64,000 nucleotides of DNA from Thalassovita mangrovi (lineage in GTDB: Bacteria > Pseudomonadota > Alphaproteobacteria > Rhodobacterales > Rhodobacteraceae). Numbering within the stretch: position 1 is the first letter of the stretch; every line of letters begins with the position of its first letter. Shown here one piece after another: positions 23,832 through 32,962 of this stretch. Position numbers and translations under genes: made by a program. The notes beneath the pieces are model-generated. The model saw only the letters and a program-made list of their open reading frames with translations, searched no databases and was not told the DNA's origin. The stretch covers positions 62,001 through 126,000 of the forward strand of contig NZ_WWEN01000001.1 in NCBI RefSeq assembly GCF_009857745.1, given 5' to 3'.

Positions 23832-25303
23832 TCTGCGGCCTCGACGGCTGGGGTGTCTTCCAGCTCTTCGCTGAGCGCTTCGATCTCGTCCAGCGCGGCG
23901 CGCAGGTGGCCCATGATCGCGGCGGCAATTTCATCGGGCTCGGTCATGTCGTCTTCGGGATCGCCGCTTTCATCGCGCAGCCATGTCCAGTCGAGGTTGT
24001 CGCCACGTTCGGTGATCTGTTCGCGGGTGAGCTTGCGCCAGCGGCTGTCTTCTCCCTCTTCATTGCGGTCTGAGCTGCCAAGTGGATCGGGGCCGAAGAG
24101 GCGTTCGAATTCCTCGAAGTGGCTTGGCGTCAGCGGATTGGTCTTGCCGAAGGACGGCATGTTGGTGCGCAGGTCGTAGAACCAGACATCGCTGGTGGCC
24201 TGTTGTCCGTGGTTGGCCGGATAGACCTTATCCGTCACGCGGGTGAAGAACAGCACGTTGGTCTTGACGCCTTGGGCATAGAAGATGCCCGTGGGCAGGC
24301 GCAGGATGGTGTGAAGATTGCAGTTCACCATCAGGAAGCGGCGCAGCTCAGTCCCCGTGCCGTCGCCAAAGAGGATGTTGTCGGGCATCACGATTGCACA
24401 GCGCCCGCCCTTCTTAAGGTTGCGCACAGCGTGTTCGAGGAAGGGCATGGGGCCGACACGTTCACCCGCCGTCAGGGTGAAGTCAGGACGGTTCACATTG
24501 CCCGACATCTTGTTGAACGGCGGATTGGTGAGGATCACATCGGCTTTGCCAAGCGTTTCGCCCTGCGGCGCGCAACTGTCTTCGCATCCCACAAGGCTTT
24601 CGATCCCGTGCAAGAGCATGTTCATGACGCACAGGCGGTGCGTATCCGGCACCCATTCGTGTCCGCGAAAGGCAAGGCGGCGCTGGAAGTTTCCCTGCTC
24701 TTCGGTCAGCGTGAACAGATCGTCGGTGGTGTCCTTGATCGCGCGATCTGCGGCAATGAGGAACCCGCCCGTACCAGCGGCAGGGTCTTGGATGAACTCG
24801 CCGGGTTGCGGTTTGACTAGGCGGATGATGCTATCAATCAGAGCACGGGGCGTGAAATATTGGCCAGCCTTGGACTTGGTGGCCGAGGTCGTTTTCTCCA
24901 GAAGCCCTTCGTAGAGATCACCCAAGCCGTCCTCACGGGCCGTGAACCAGTCGAGCTTGTCGATATTGGTCGTCAGCGTCTTGAGGTCTTTAGGCAGACG
25001 GATGTGGGTCATGGCGTCGGTGAAGATCGCCAGCGTGACCGGGTCTGTCGTTTTCTTCGGGTTGCCCAGCTCCAGCAACATCGCCTTGTAGTATTCGAGT
25101 TGATCCCCGCCCTCTATCGAGGCCAGTTTGCGCCAAGAATGCCCGTTTGGCAGACGGGCCTCCTGTCCGGTTTCCTCCAGCATTTTCAAAAACAGAAGGT
25201 AGGTCAGTTCGTTGACGTAGTTGGAATACGATACGCCCGCCGATTGGAGGGTTTTGCATTCGCGCCAGAGCTTGGCGACGATTTCAGCGGTGTTAGGGTT
25301 CAT
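23828..25303 (-). CDS. hsdM: Type I restriction-modification methyltransferase HsdM
   Basis: N6-adenine DNA methyltransferase subunit. The 491-residue protein has an N-terminal helical HsdM domain (about 5-130), then the SAM-binding motif DPAAGTGGF (173-181) and catalytic NPPF (260-263) in VILTNPPFNKMSGN, the gamma-class arrangement. Later conserved blocks include CAIVMPDNILFGDGTGTELR. Start and stop each overlap the neighbouring genes by four bases (ATGA). Confidence 0.97.
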   Translation of the reverse strand: MNPNTAEIVAKLWRECKTLQSAGVSYSNYVNELTYLLFLKMLEETGQEARLPNGHSWRKLASIEGGDQLEYYKAMLLELGNPKKTTDPVTLAIFTDAMTHIRLPKDLKTLTTNIDKLDWFTAREDGLGDLYEGLLEKTTSATKSKAGQYFTPRALIDSIIRLVKPQPGEFIQDPAAGTGGFLIAADRAIKDTTDDLFTLTEEQGNFQRRLAFRGHEWVPDTHRLCVMNMLLHGIESLVGCEDSCAPQGETLGKADVILTNPPFNKMSGNVNRPDFTLTAGERVGPMPFLEHAVRNLKKGGRCAIVMPDNILFGDGTGTELRRFLMVNCNLHTILRLPTGIFYAQGVKTNVLFFTRVTDKVYPANHGQQATSDVWFYDLRTNMPSFGKTNPLTPSHFEEFERLFGPDPLGSSDRNEEGEDSRWRKLTREQITERGDNLDWTWLRDESGDPEDDMTEPDEIAAAIMGHLRAALDEIEALSEELEDTPAVEAAE

Positions 25304-28300
25304 GCGCTCACTTTCCAGAGTTCTTCGTTAAAGTCGTGGAGGATGGTTTCCAGCTGACCGTTGAACACCCGATTGAGGCGGTTAAAGCCCCCCTGCGCGG
25401 CAAAGGTGCCTTGGTCGATGCTGTCGCGATCCACGACGATTTCTTTTGTGATTTGCTCGGCAATACGCCGCAACCAAGTCTTTTGCGGGTCGGTCCATTT
25501 GGCCTTGGCTAGGATCGCCTTTGTAGCGGATTGCACGCGGGTTTCAAACGGGATCAATGGGTCTCCCAAAGCTGCCTGTCGGACAAAACCAATGATTGAA
25601 GCGGCAATGTCTTCGTTCGACGCATCATTCCACGCGCGACGTAGGCTTGTTTCAGAGAAGCCCATTTTGTCTAATTCAAGCCGCAGGTTCCGCAACTCTG
25701 CACGGGTAAGCTCCCTAGGGCGTTGGACCACAACCGAAAGCGCCGCGATCTTGTTTTGGTTGTTCTTTACGAATGACGTGAAGGTGTCCAAGAAGTCCTC
25801 GGGCTTCTCATACTCGCCATAGCCGGTTGTCACGGCTTCCATGCTGTCTTCATGGTGTGAGATCGGCACAAGGTTCGGCCCTGATCCATCCGGGTCCCAA
25901 TCCAGTATCTTGCCCAAACCAGCGAACCGCTTAGCATATGCAGCGGCCTGCTCTGGGGTATGGTTCTTCAAACGGTCCCGCAACTCCTCTGCGGTTTCTC
26001 CCGTTAGGTCCCTTATTGCTTCTGCCACCTTACTTGGCAGCTTTCTGAGTTTGCGATGCAGCTTTGCCAGCACCTGATCGCGCACAAGCTCTCGCTGATC
26101 ATCCTCGTCAACCGATGCAAGCTCATCAAAAAGCTGCTCGAAGGTCAGCTTGGGGTTGCTGGCAACGGGTTTCATCTGTGTCAGGTCTTGCAAAGACGCG
26201 TAGAGGTCCACGGCATCAAAAATGCGAAAGACTTCTTTCCCGATATCGTCACACCGGCGGGTGGCTCGTCCCAGCATTTGCTCGTAGAGAATACGACTAT
26301 TCACCCGTCGGATGAAAACAAGGTTGGTGATCTTCGGAACGTCAATGCCGGTGGTCAGAAGATCAACGGTGACAGCGATCTGCGGGAAGGCGTCGTTTCT
26401 GAACGAGCGGATCAGCGCCCCAACTTTGTCGACACTGCCCGTGATTTTTCGGATGGCGGCATCCTCGATTGAACCATATTGCGCTGCGAATGCCTTTTTC
26501 AGCTCATGCACGACGATATCCGCGTGGGCATCAGTGGCCGCGAACACCAGTGTCTTTCCGTCCAAACTTGGGTCGATGTGCTTTGCCAGTTCTTCTGCAA
26601 CCACCTGATTGAACGGCTGCGTGATCACCCGTTTGTTGAAGGCTTCAACTTGAAAGTTCAGCTCATCCGGGGTCGTGACATTGTCGATTTCTCCCGTTTG
26701 GCTGTCCATGACTTCGACATCTTCGCCAGCTGCAAAGGTAATCCCTGCTTTGCTGAGGGCGGTCTGGAACCGAACTGGCGGTTCATGGTCGATCAACCAT
26801 CCATCCACAACGGCTTCCCGGTAAGTATAGGTGTAAATTGGATCGCCAAAAATCTGCGCGGTGTGCAGTGCTGGCGTGGCCGTTAGGCCGATCTTCACCG
26901 CGTCAAAATACTCCAGAACCCGGCGATACTTCGAGACATAGTCGTCTTGGCTTCTGAAACTCAGCTCTGCATCCGACATCTCGCGGTCAAGCAAATAACC
27001 ACGGTGGCACTCGTCAATCACCATCAGGTCATATTGACCAATCGGCGGAACATCTGCGGGATCGCTGTTATAGAGAACGCGCTTCACCAACCCTTGAATG
27101 GTGCAAATGTGCACGCGTGTTTCAGGATCGGGCTTAACATCCTCAAGTCCCTTCATGCCAAACAGCTGCCCGAAGGTCTTCGGTCCCTCAATCGCAGTGC
27201 TCATGAACTCGTCACTGGTCTGAGTGCCAAGCGCTGACCTATCCACGACAAAGCAGATGCGACGGAAACGCTTCGTGGCCAACAACCGGTACAGCATGGC
27301 AATGGCAAGTTTGGTCTTACCGGTCCCAGTCGCCATCGCCACCAGCATTTCGCGCTTTTCCGAACCAAGAGTTTTCTCGACCTCTTGGATCGCGGCCTTC
27401 TGGTAGGGGCGAAGCTGAAAGCCAAAGTCAAAAGATCGGGCTTCCAAGGCAGCCTGAGCCTTTTCCTTTTCAACCTCCAGCATAGAGACCAATTCATCGG
27501 GCGAGAACCAACCCATGAGCGCGCGCCGTAGGTTCTGCAGCAACCTCACATCTCGAAACCAAATACCACTCTCGGTTTCAACCTGTTTTAGGTAGGGCCG
27601 CCCATTCGTAGAAAAAACAAATGGCACATTGAATTCATCATTCCATTTTTCCTTATTTCCCGCGCCCTGAATTCCTTTTGAATACCTTTCAGCCTGATCA
27701 ATCGCCGCTGATACGTTTTTTCGGTATCGCTTGGCTTCAACAATACCGACGCAGGTCTCGCCAACAAAAAGGGCATAATCGGCGGGGCCAGATTGAGTTG
27801 GCCATTCAGAGATTGCCAGATTTTTACCTTTGGCGGGTCTAACGCCCTTGCTGTGTCGCAACTCCGAACTGTCGGCCTCCCACCCACGATCCCGGAGTTG
27901 CTGGTCTATGAGTTCTCGCGTCGATTGTTCGTCTAGGTCGATTGCCCCGACGGCAGCATTGGAGGCCTGAACAAACTCCATCTTCTGTGTAGCAGTTTGC
28001 ACCTGAACCTGTGCAGCCAGCTCTTGCAGTTGTTTGTCGGCATCCTGTGCCAATGCCTCCCATGTTTGGCGCTCGGAAAGTTCACGTTGATGCCTCGCAG
28101 CGGCGCTTTCAGCGTCCAAAAGAGCTTGTTTTCTTTGTTCTTCTGCCTTTTGTACAGCGGTCAGCGCGTCGTCCCTTTCACGGCGTAACCGTTCAAGCTC
28201 TTTGGTCAGTTCCTCCGTCGATGATTGGGGGGCACGCGGAGGAACAAAGGGACCGGGTGAGAATTCGCGGTCATTGGTGCTCGCTCGAAGATGCCAAACC

Positions 28301-28653
28301 CCAAGCTGAACCGACATCTTCAAACATGCCAGAGCTTGACGATGATCTCCTTGGCCAGCGTGAACTGCGGCGTTGCCCAGCTTTCTGATGTGGTGGAGCA
28401 CATCGAGCACGCGGTCCGGCGCCGCGCGGTCATACTTCAACCTGCGCAACAGATCGACTTGTGTATCGGCATCGACCAAATCGACACCCATCAATACGGC
28501 GTGTCGCCGGGAAAGTCGTTCACTGAATTGCCTGAGCTTTATCAGACTTGTACTGGGGTCTTCTTGAAAGTAGCTCTCCGCGAGCCTGCCTAAATTGGCA
28601 AGCTCACCGTCCAGCTGATCCAAAAACTCGAAATTACTTTGCAGATGATCCAT
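25300..28653 (-). CDS. hsdR: Type I restriction endonuclease subunit HsdR with N-terminal DUF4145-like domain
   Basis: ATP-driven translocase and nuclease. The 1117-residue protein has an N-terminal helical domain like DUF4145 (about 10-125), a coiled coil (about 145-225), the HsdR nuclease core (D292, and E306-A-K308 in GIVEAKRYRK), then the SF2 helicase: Walker A ATGTGKT at 441-447, DECH at 547-550, LTATP motif III, and QMLGRATRRCDDIG motif VI. The C-terminal 250 residues are helical and would contact HsdM. It is the first gene of the defence operon; no strong ribosome-binding site precedes the ATG at 28651-28653. The extra N-terminal module is found in a subset of HsdR proteins. Confidence 0.95.
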   Translation of the reverse strand: MDHLQSNFEFLDQLDGELANLGRLAESYFQEDPSTSLIKLRQFSERLSRRHAVLMGVDLVDADTQVDLLRRLKYDRAAPDRVLDVLHHIRKLGNAAVHAGQGDHRQALACLKMSVQLGVWHLRASTNDREFSPGPFVPPRAPQSSTEELTKELERLRRERDDALTAVQKAEEQRKQALLDAESAAARHQRELSERQTWEALAQDADKQLQELAAQVQVQTATQKMEFVQASNAAVGAIDLDEQSTRELIDQQLRDRGWEADSSELRHSKGVRPAKGKNLAISEWPTQSGPADYALFVGETCVGIVEAKRYRKNVSAAIDQAERYSKGIQGAGNKEKWNDEFNVPFVFSTNGRPYLKQVETESGIWFRDVRLLQNLRRALMGWFSPDELVSMLEVEKEKAQAALEARSFDFGFQLRPYQKAAIQEVEKTLGSEKREMLVAMATGTGKTKLAIAMLYRLLATKRFRRICFVVDRSALGTQTSDEFMSTAIEGPKTFGQLFGMKGLEDVKPDPETRVHICTIQGLVKRVLYNSDPADVPPIGQYDLMVIDECHRGYLLDREMSDAELSFRSQDDYVSKYRRVLEYFDAVKIGLTATPALHTAQIFGDPIYTYTYREAVVDGWLIDHEPPVRFQTALSKAGITFAAGEDVEVMDSQTGEIDNVTTPDELNFQVEAFNKRVITQPFNQVVAEELAKHIDPSLDGKTLVFAATDAHADIVVHELKKAFAAQYGSIEDAAIRKITGSVDKVGALIRSFRNDAFPQIAVTVDLLTTGIDVPKITNLVFIRRVNSRILYEQMLGRATRRCDDIGKEVFRIFDAVDLYASLQDLTQMKPVASNPKLTFEQLFDELASVDEDDQRELVRDQVLAKLHRKLRKLPSKVAEAIRDLTGETAEELRDRLKNHTPEQAAAYAKRFAGLGKILDWDPDGSGPNLVPISHHEDSMEAVTTGYGEYEKPEDFLDTFTSFVKNNQNKIAALSVVVQRPRELTRAELRNLRLELDKMGFSETSLRRAWNDASNEDIAASIIGFVRQAALGDPLIPFETRVQSATKAILAKAKWTDPQKTWLRRIAEQITKEIVVDRDSIDQGTFAAQGGFNRLNRVFNGQLETILHDFNEELWKVSA

Positions 28654-28749
28654 TGCACAATTTTTGCGATAGCTGCCTCAAATAGACAAGCCATATTTGA
28701 CTATGCAAAGAGCTACCGTGGCAAACAAACCGTGCTGGCTTCTTAGTCG

Positions 28750-28966
28750 CTTGGGTCCTTCCTAGGGGGGACCCCTATCCCACGGGGTGCGCTGAGCCCC
28801 GGGGCGCAACTGTCTCCGGCAGATCGGGCATTCCCTACGATGTTTTTGCCACCATGGGCTAAAAGCTACTGCCATAATGGAGCCACCGGAGGTAAATTGA
28901 GTTTTCGATTCAAAATTTTCGGCAGAGACTGAAAGTCTAGGACTTTCGCCGACGGAAGGACCCAAG
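28750..28966. repeat. 13-bp inverted repeat pair with central hairpin
   Basis: CTTGGGTCCTTCC (28750-28762) is exactly complementary to GGAAGGACCCAAG (28954-28966), with 191 bases between. A perfect 7-bp hairpin lies near the right copy at 28931-28947. Confidence 0.75.
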
Positions 28967-29002
28967 CCCGGCCAACGCGCCGCCGTGGTCACGCTTGATC
29001 CG

Positions 29003-29265
29003 CTGACCCATGCGAGGGTCAGGCGAAAGGCATTGATACAAAGGGACAAAAAGGCAATCCTGACCCTACTGACCCATAAAAGCCCTATGTTACGCATCCA
29101 GCCCCTGTGCTGCCCTCTCCACAGGTGGGCCGTGGCCTGTTCCTGTTCCCCAGAACTCTTTTTGTTCTGATAAGGGTCAGTAGGGTCAGCCAAGGGATTC
29201 ACCCAAAGCAAACAGGGCTTTACGGATGCCCCATAAGGGTCAGTCCAAGGGTCAGGAAGGGTCAG
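29003..29265. repeat. Iteron-like cluster of nine GGGTCAG heptamers
   Basis: Forward copies start at 29016, 29174, 29183, 29237, 29249 and 29259; reverse copies (CTGACCC) start at 29003, 29060 and 29069. Two tandem pairs are exact mirror images: CTGACCC-TA-CTGACCC (29060-29075) and GGGTCAG-TA-GGGTCAG (29174-29189). Nine copies of a 7-mer in 263 bases is far above chance. The position beside the primase-helicase suggests a replication origin. Confidence 0.8.
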
Positions 29266-29294
29266 CCGCCCGCGATATGTTGCTGCCGTGGTTA

Positions 29295-31496
29295 TTACAC
29301 TCGCGCCCACCGCTTGCCATGCTCCGTATGAATTTTGATCCAGCCAAGGGTGCGCAGGATGTCGGCCACACGTTTCTGGTTCGCCCGGTTGTGCTGGCCG
29401 CTATTCAGGCCAAGCGCGCCGCTCAATACTTCGGAAATCTTCACCTTGGTCTTCACCTCGCCAGCGTCGTCAAAATCGTCTGCCGGTTTGTCCAGCCAAT
29501 CGGCCACGTCATCCGCCCAGCTATCGGACTCGCGTGCTGCCTCTTGCATGGGGCGCGCGTGTTCCGCTTCAAAGTCCCGATCCAAACACCACGCTTCCCC
29601 GGCCTCATATGCTGCGAAGGATTCCGCAAAAAGCTGGTCCCGTTCGGTGGCGAGGGCTTCAAGGTCCATCTGGTGAACGGTCACGGGCCAGAAGCGCCGC
29701 CCGCCCGTCGTATCCCGCAAGAACTGATCTTCATTGGTCGTGCCGACGAAAACGCATTGGCGTGGAAACGACTCGTCAAAGCGGGCATAGGGCAACCGCA
29801 CCCGGTCCACCGCACCCGACAGGAAGGCTTTCAGGTCTTCGGCCTCGCTCTTGCGGGACGGGGCGAGTTCGGCCAGTTCCACCAGCCATTTGCCCTGAAG
29901 GTGGCGAATAGCGTCCGTCTTGTCCCCGGTGATGCTGGGCAAGGTGTCGCTGAAATACTCCGCCCCGGCGAGGATACGGCAGGCGGTCGATTTGCCGATA
30001 CCTTGCGGGCCGGACAGAACAAGCGTGTGGTCCGCCTTGCATCCGGGTTCCATCACGCGGGCCACCATCTGAATCAGGAACTTGCGCCCCACCGCTCGGA
30101 CATAGGGGGAGTCCGCCGCTCCGGCATGACGGACCAGCCACGAGTCCAGCCGCTCACGCCCGTCATGGTGAAGTCTCCGCAACTGGTCCCGGATCGGGTG
30201 ATATTGCAAATGCCGCGCGACGATCAGGGTGGCGTCGGCCACCAGTTCCTTCCCAACGGTGCGCAAGCCCCGCCGTTCCAGCCCCGTCCGCGCTAGTGCA
30301 AGTGCTGCGTCATTCAACGGCCCGTCGCACCATTCATCCCGCCGGGTCATAAGGTTGTGCCGAAGACCGGGCAGGATCGAGTCGAGGTTCCGCCCCAGAT
30401 ACACAATCGCGTTGTTCAGGTTGTTCACGGGCTTGCCCCGTTCCCGGATCACGCTGCCCCAATCCGGACCTTCGGTGGTCGCGGGCAAGCCGATCAGGTC
30501 TTCAATCTCCGCCAGTTCATCGGCGGGGATCACGTCATCAAAGGCGGACAGGTCAATCCAGCCCCGGCGCTCCGCTTCCGCCCGGATCGTGGCGAAGGTG
30601 CGAGGGTTCTTCCCGCCGCCCCCGAAGGAATGCCAAACGGTTTCGGTTTCGTCAGGGCCATAGCTGGGGTGCCGTTGGCTCCACTCATGGAACAGGGCCA
30701 GCCCGTCTTCGCTGCCGCCCGTCGCGTGATGCAGCGCCATGCCCATGTGCAGCCACCAGAGGCGTTCCGCCGCGTCCGGGTTGCTGGAGTCATTGGGGAT
30801 CGTCAGAAGGGCTTCCCGGACGTGCTGAAGGGCCAGCCCCTCACCTTCGCCAGAAGCTGCCCGGCGCTCACGCTTCACACTGCCGCCGTCCTTGTAGATT
30901 GCGGGCAGGCCCTCCATCCGATCAATCGCTTCGCCGTCCACACGGAAGGTTTCGACAGGAGTCCCGTCTTCCACGTTGCCCGCGTAATAGGATTGCGAAA
31001 GGCTGAAGCTGGCCGGGTCCAGAGCGCCGCCCAGAATGCCGTTCAGCCGCGCCATGAGGTCTTCGCGGGCCTCGGGCGGCAACGGGCCGCTGAACGGTGT
31101 GAGAACGCGCCAGCGGGGCGCGTCGGGGCTATGGCTGGGGGTGGTATAGACAAGCCCGGCCACGCCTGCCCTCTCCAAGGCATCGCGGGCCGCCTCGGGC
31201 GTCATGGTGCCTGCGTCATAGTCCGCTTCCAGCCCGGTCACGGTGCGCACATTGGCATTGTGGCGAAGGCTTTTCTTCGGCGTCTTGTCGGGGCCGAAGG
31301 TCGCCAGCTTGATCCACGGCAGCCCGTCCTTGCTCTCCGCTCGCTGGCCCTTGATCCAAGCCGCCAGATCGGCCAGCGAAAGGGTCAGTTCCTTCTTCTG
31401 GAAAGCGCTGCGCGTCGGGAAGCGAGTCAGCGTCACTCGGCCGTGGTCCAACGCATCTTGATCGGCCCGCGCGCAGGCGGTATTCTTCTTGTGCAT
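29295..31496 (-). CDS. VapE-type primase-helicase (replication protein of the element)
   Basis: A 733-residue protein likely to initiate element replication. The N-terminal part (about 80-190) looks like an archaeo-eukaryotic-type primase region with acidic residues in GLEADYD, H122 in SHSPDAPRW and an arginine cluster. A PriCT-2-like domain follows at about 225-290 (LWWLHMGMALHHATGGSEDG). The C-terminal half is a virulence-associated-E family P-loop ATPase with GPQGIGKS (496-503), LVELAELAPSRKSEAEDLKA and FVGTTNEDQFLRDTTGGRRF. Such fusions are typical of phage satellites and integrative elements. An iteron-like region follows directly downstream. Confidence 0.88.
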   Translation of the reverse strand: MHKKNTACARADQDALDHGRVTLTRFPTRSAFQKKELTLSLADLAAWIKGQRAESKDGLPWIKLATFGPDKTPKKSLRHNANVRTVTGLEADYDAGTMTPEAARDALERAGVAGLVYTTPSHSPDAPRWRVLTPFSGPLPPEAREDLMARLNGILGGALDPASFSLSQSYYAGNVEDGTPVETFRVDGEAIDRMEGLPAIYKDGGSVKRERRAASGEGEGLALQHVREALLTIPNDSSNPDAAERLWWLHMGMALHHATGGSEDGLALFHEWSQRHPSYGPDETETVWHSFGGGGKNPRTFATIRAEAERRGWIDLSAFDDVIPADELAEIEDLIGLPATTEGPDWGSVIRERGKPVNNLNNAIVYLGRNLDSILPGLRHNLMTRRDEWCDGPLNDAALALARTGLERRGLRTVGKELVADATLIVARHLQYHPIRDQLRRLHHDGRERLDSWLVRHAGAADSPYVRAVGRKFLIQMVARVMEPGCKADHTLVLSGPQGIGKSTACRILAGAEYFSDTLPSITGDKTDAIRHLQGKWLVELAELAPSRKSEAEDLKAFLSGAVDRVRLPYARFDESFPRQCVFVGTTNEDQFLRDTTGGRRFWPVTVHQMDLEALATERDQLFAESFAAYEAGEAWCLDRDFEAEHARPMQEAARESDSWADDVADWLDKPADDFDDAGEVKTKVKISEVLSGALGLNSGQHNRANQKRVADILRTLGWIKIHTEHGKRWARV

Positions 31497-31602
31497 TAGG
31501 AAGTTCCAAATTTCGCGCTCGGGCGGTGCAACGCCCGGGCGTGTTTTGTTTTTCGAGTTGAAGACAGGGCTGATAAGTCAGGTTTTCGTGGTGGCAAGTA
31601 TC

Positions 31603-31965
31603 TCACAGCAACAAGATTGCCCCCTGCAAGCTGGCTATAGCTCTCACTACATCATCGGAAGCCACCTCCGGTTCAAACTGATCGCCCAAAATAAGATGCG
31701 ATCTGGCACGAACTCCGTCAGATAGTTTTTGGACGAGAGTGAAATGCGTTTGACCGCGTTGCACGACCGGAAAATTCGACTTGGCTTCAGCGACAAGAGC
31801 GGCGGATTCCAACATCGCTTCGGCAAGCGATTGCCCCTTCTTCGGTTTCGGCGGGTCGTTCGGATCAGGAAAAAACTCGTCTGAGATCATCCGGCGAATA
31901 CGGAGCTTACGCCCCGGGTGAGCGGCGAACCAAGCACGGTCATTTTCAAAGAGTTCACCGGTCAT
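31603..31965 (-). CDS. Uncharacterised small protein of the element
   Basis: A 120-residue soluble protein starting MTGELFENDRAWFAAHPGRK. Its ATG overlaps the AlpA-like gene stop by four bases (ATGA), so the pair is coupled. The N-terminal FFPDPNDPPKPKKGQ stretch and basic residues are unremarkable, and no domain is recognised. The 106-base gap before the primase-helicase gene leaves room for a separate promoter. Confidence 0.75.
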   Translation of the reverse strand: MTGELFENDRAWFAAHPGRKLRIRRMISDEFFPDPNDPPKPKKGQSLAEAMLESAALVAEAKSNFPVVQRGQTHFTLVQKLSDGVRARSHLILGDQFEPEVASDDVVRAIASLQGAILLL

Positions 31966-32180
31966 CGCGCAACCCCCCGCCCGTGCTGGACGGTGCGTTC
32001 CTGCGCCCATTCAAGAAGGCTCGGGGTATGATAGCGGATCGCCGAGCGCCCAAAAACGACGTAGGGAGGGCCATCCTCATTGCGGAAATGACGATACTTC
32101 TCCAGCGAAGAACGCGAGAGGCCGAGGAGCGCGGCCGCACCCTCGGTGTCGACGTAGAGAGGAAGAGAATCGGTTTGCAT
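31962..32180 (-). CDS. AlpA/excisionase-type DNA-binding regulator
   Basis: A 72-residue protein with a MerR-like winged helix: LYVDTEGAAALLGLSRSSLE then KYRHFRNEDGPPYVVFGRSA and IRYHTPSLLEW. That is the pattern of AlpA-type regulators and excisionases of integrative elements, where they activate integrase or assist excision. The ATG at 32178-32180 has GGAGG eight bases upstream; the longer frame to 32273 lacks one. Confidence 0.85.
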   Translation of the reverse strand: MQTDSLPLYVDTEGAAALLGLSRSSLEKYRHFRNEDGPPYVVFGRSAIRYHTPSLLEWAQERTVQHGRGVAR

Positions 32181-32281
32181 TGGTGCCTCCGAGGTTTGAT
32201 TGACTCGGACACCGGAGCACGAAATTTCAAAATAGAAAAACAAGTGCAAGCACTTAGAAAAAAGCACAAGCACTAGGAATC

Positions 32282-32962
32282 CTAGTTGCTTCCCTTGCGC
32301 GACTTAATTTGGGCACACCATCCGTAGAAGGTGCTTTGCGGCGGGGCGTCATCTTCCATCTCAAGCTCGGCGAGAATTTCAGAACGCTTCCGACCCTCGG
32401 CCAGACGCTTTTCTACCACGGGGAGCCACTTCGCGCGCTGGAGGTCCTTGTCTCGCTTTGCCTGCCCCCCGAGCGAGGCGACTTCGGGCGCAGTCCGCGT
32501 GACGCGCGGCGCATCCTCCGAGTCGTCTAGTGCCTCGGGCGGCAGGTATTTCAGGCACTCCGGATCAGCCCGGGCAACCTCAAGCCACGGAATCGGTACC
32601 CCGGCCGCAACCGCCTTCGCTATAGCCTTCATAGGCTTCATCGTGATCAGGCGCAGCTCGCCAATAAAGCCGTGTTGTGCCTCAAGTCCGGCGTCCAGTT
32701 CCTTAAGGTCTTCAGGCTCGCGCGCACCAAACGGGACCCCGTAGAAATCATCCGCGCCCGGGAGGAAAGACATATCGGCGGCGCAGCTGTTGCGCCCCAC
32801 TTCGGGATCGTAGCCGCATAGCACGGCTATTGCTTGCGCGGGCTTCCAAGAAGGCGCGGCAAGCCAATCCCGCAGCCGCCGCATCCTCGCCCATTCCTTG
32901 GGCGGAAGGTGCGCTAGGTCATCGTGACCGCAAACCGGGCCCAGCGGGTGTTCCTCGGTCAT
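32282..32962 (-). CDS. Uncharacterised protein of the element, 226 residues
   Basis: The family is not recognised. It is a soluble protein, helical by appearance, with WARMRRLRDWLAAPSWKPAQ near the start and a C-terminal portion (RAKWLPVVEKRLAEGRKRSE, then a PPQSTFYGWCAQIK end) that could be a DNA-binding helical domain. Its start overlaps the integrase stop by four bases, so it is coupled to the integrase. Proteins of this kind are frequent between integrase and AlpA genes in alphaproteobacterial elements; the role is unknown. Confidence 0.8.
   Translation of the reverse strand: MTEEHPLGPVCGHDDLAHLPPKEWARMRRLRDWLAAPSWKPAQAIAVLCGYDPEVGRNSCAADMSFLPGADDFYGVPFGAREPEDLKELDAGLEAQHGFIGELRLITMKPMKAIAKAVAAGVPIPWLEVARADPECLKYLPPEALDDSEDAPRVTRTAPEVASLGGQAKRDKDLQRAKWLPVVEKRLAEGRKRSEILAELEMEDDAPPQSTFYGWCAQIKSRKGSN

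Larger units (their letters stand above)
28654..29294. other. Non-coding, highly structured segment of the element (candidate origin)
   Basis: There is no convincing gene here. The segment lies between the start of hsdR and the end of the primase-helicase gene. It holds a 13-bp inverted repeat pair, a perfect hairpin GAAAGTC-TAG-GACTTTC (28931-28947), and nine GGGTCAG heptamers in both orientations. The hsdR promoter must also lie in its left part, but no clear -35/-10 pair was seen. Confidence 0.7.

Noticed and set aside
29003-29265. Possible CRISPR array
   Set aside because: The repeats are 7 bases, in both orientations and unevenly spaced, with no cas genes; it fits iterons, not CRISPR.
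28762-29310. 182-codon minus-strand frame in the element
   Set aside because: It runs through the iteron and inverted-repeat region; its repeated DP dipeptides come from the GGGTCAG heptamers, and no ribosome-binding site or family is apparent.
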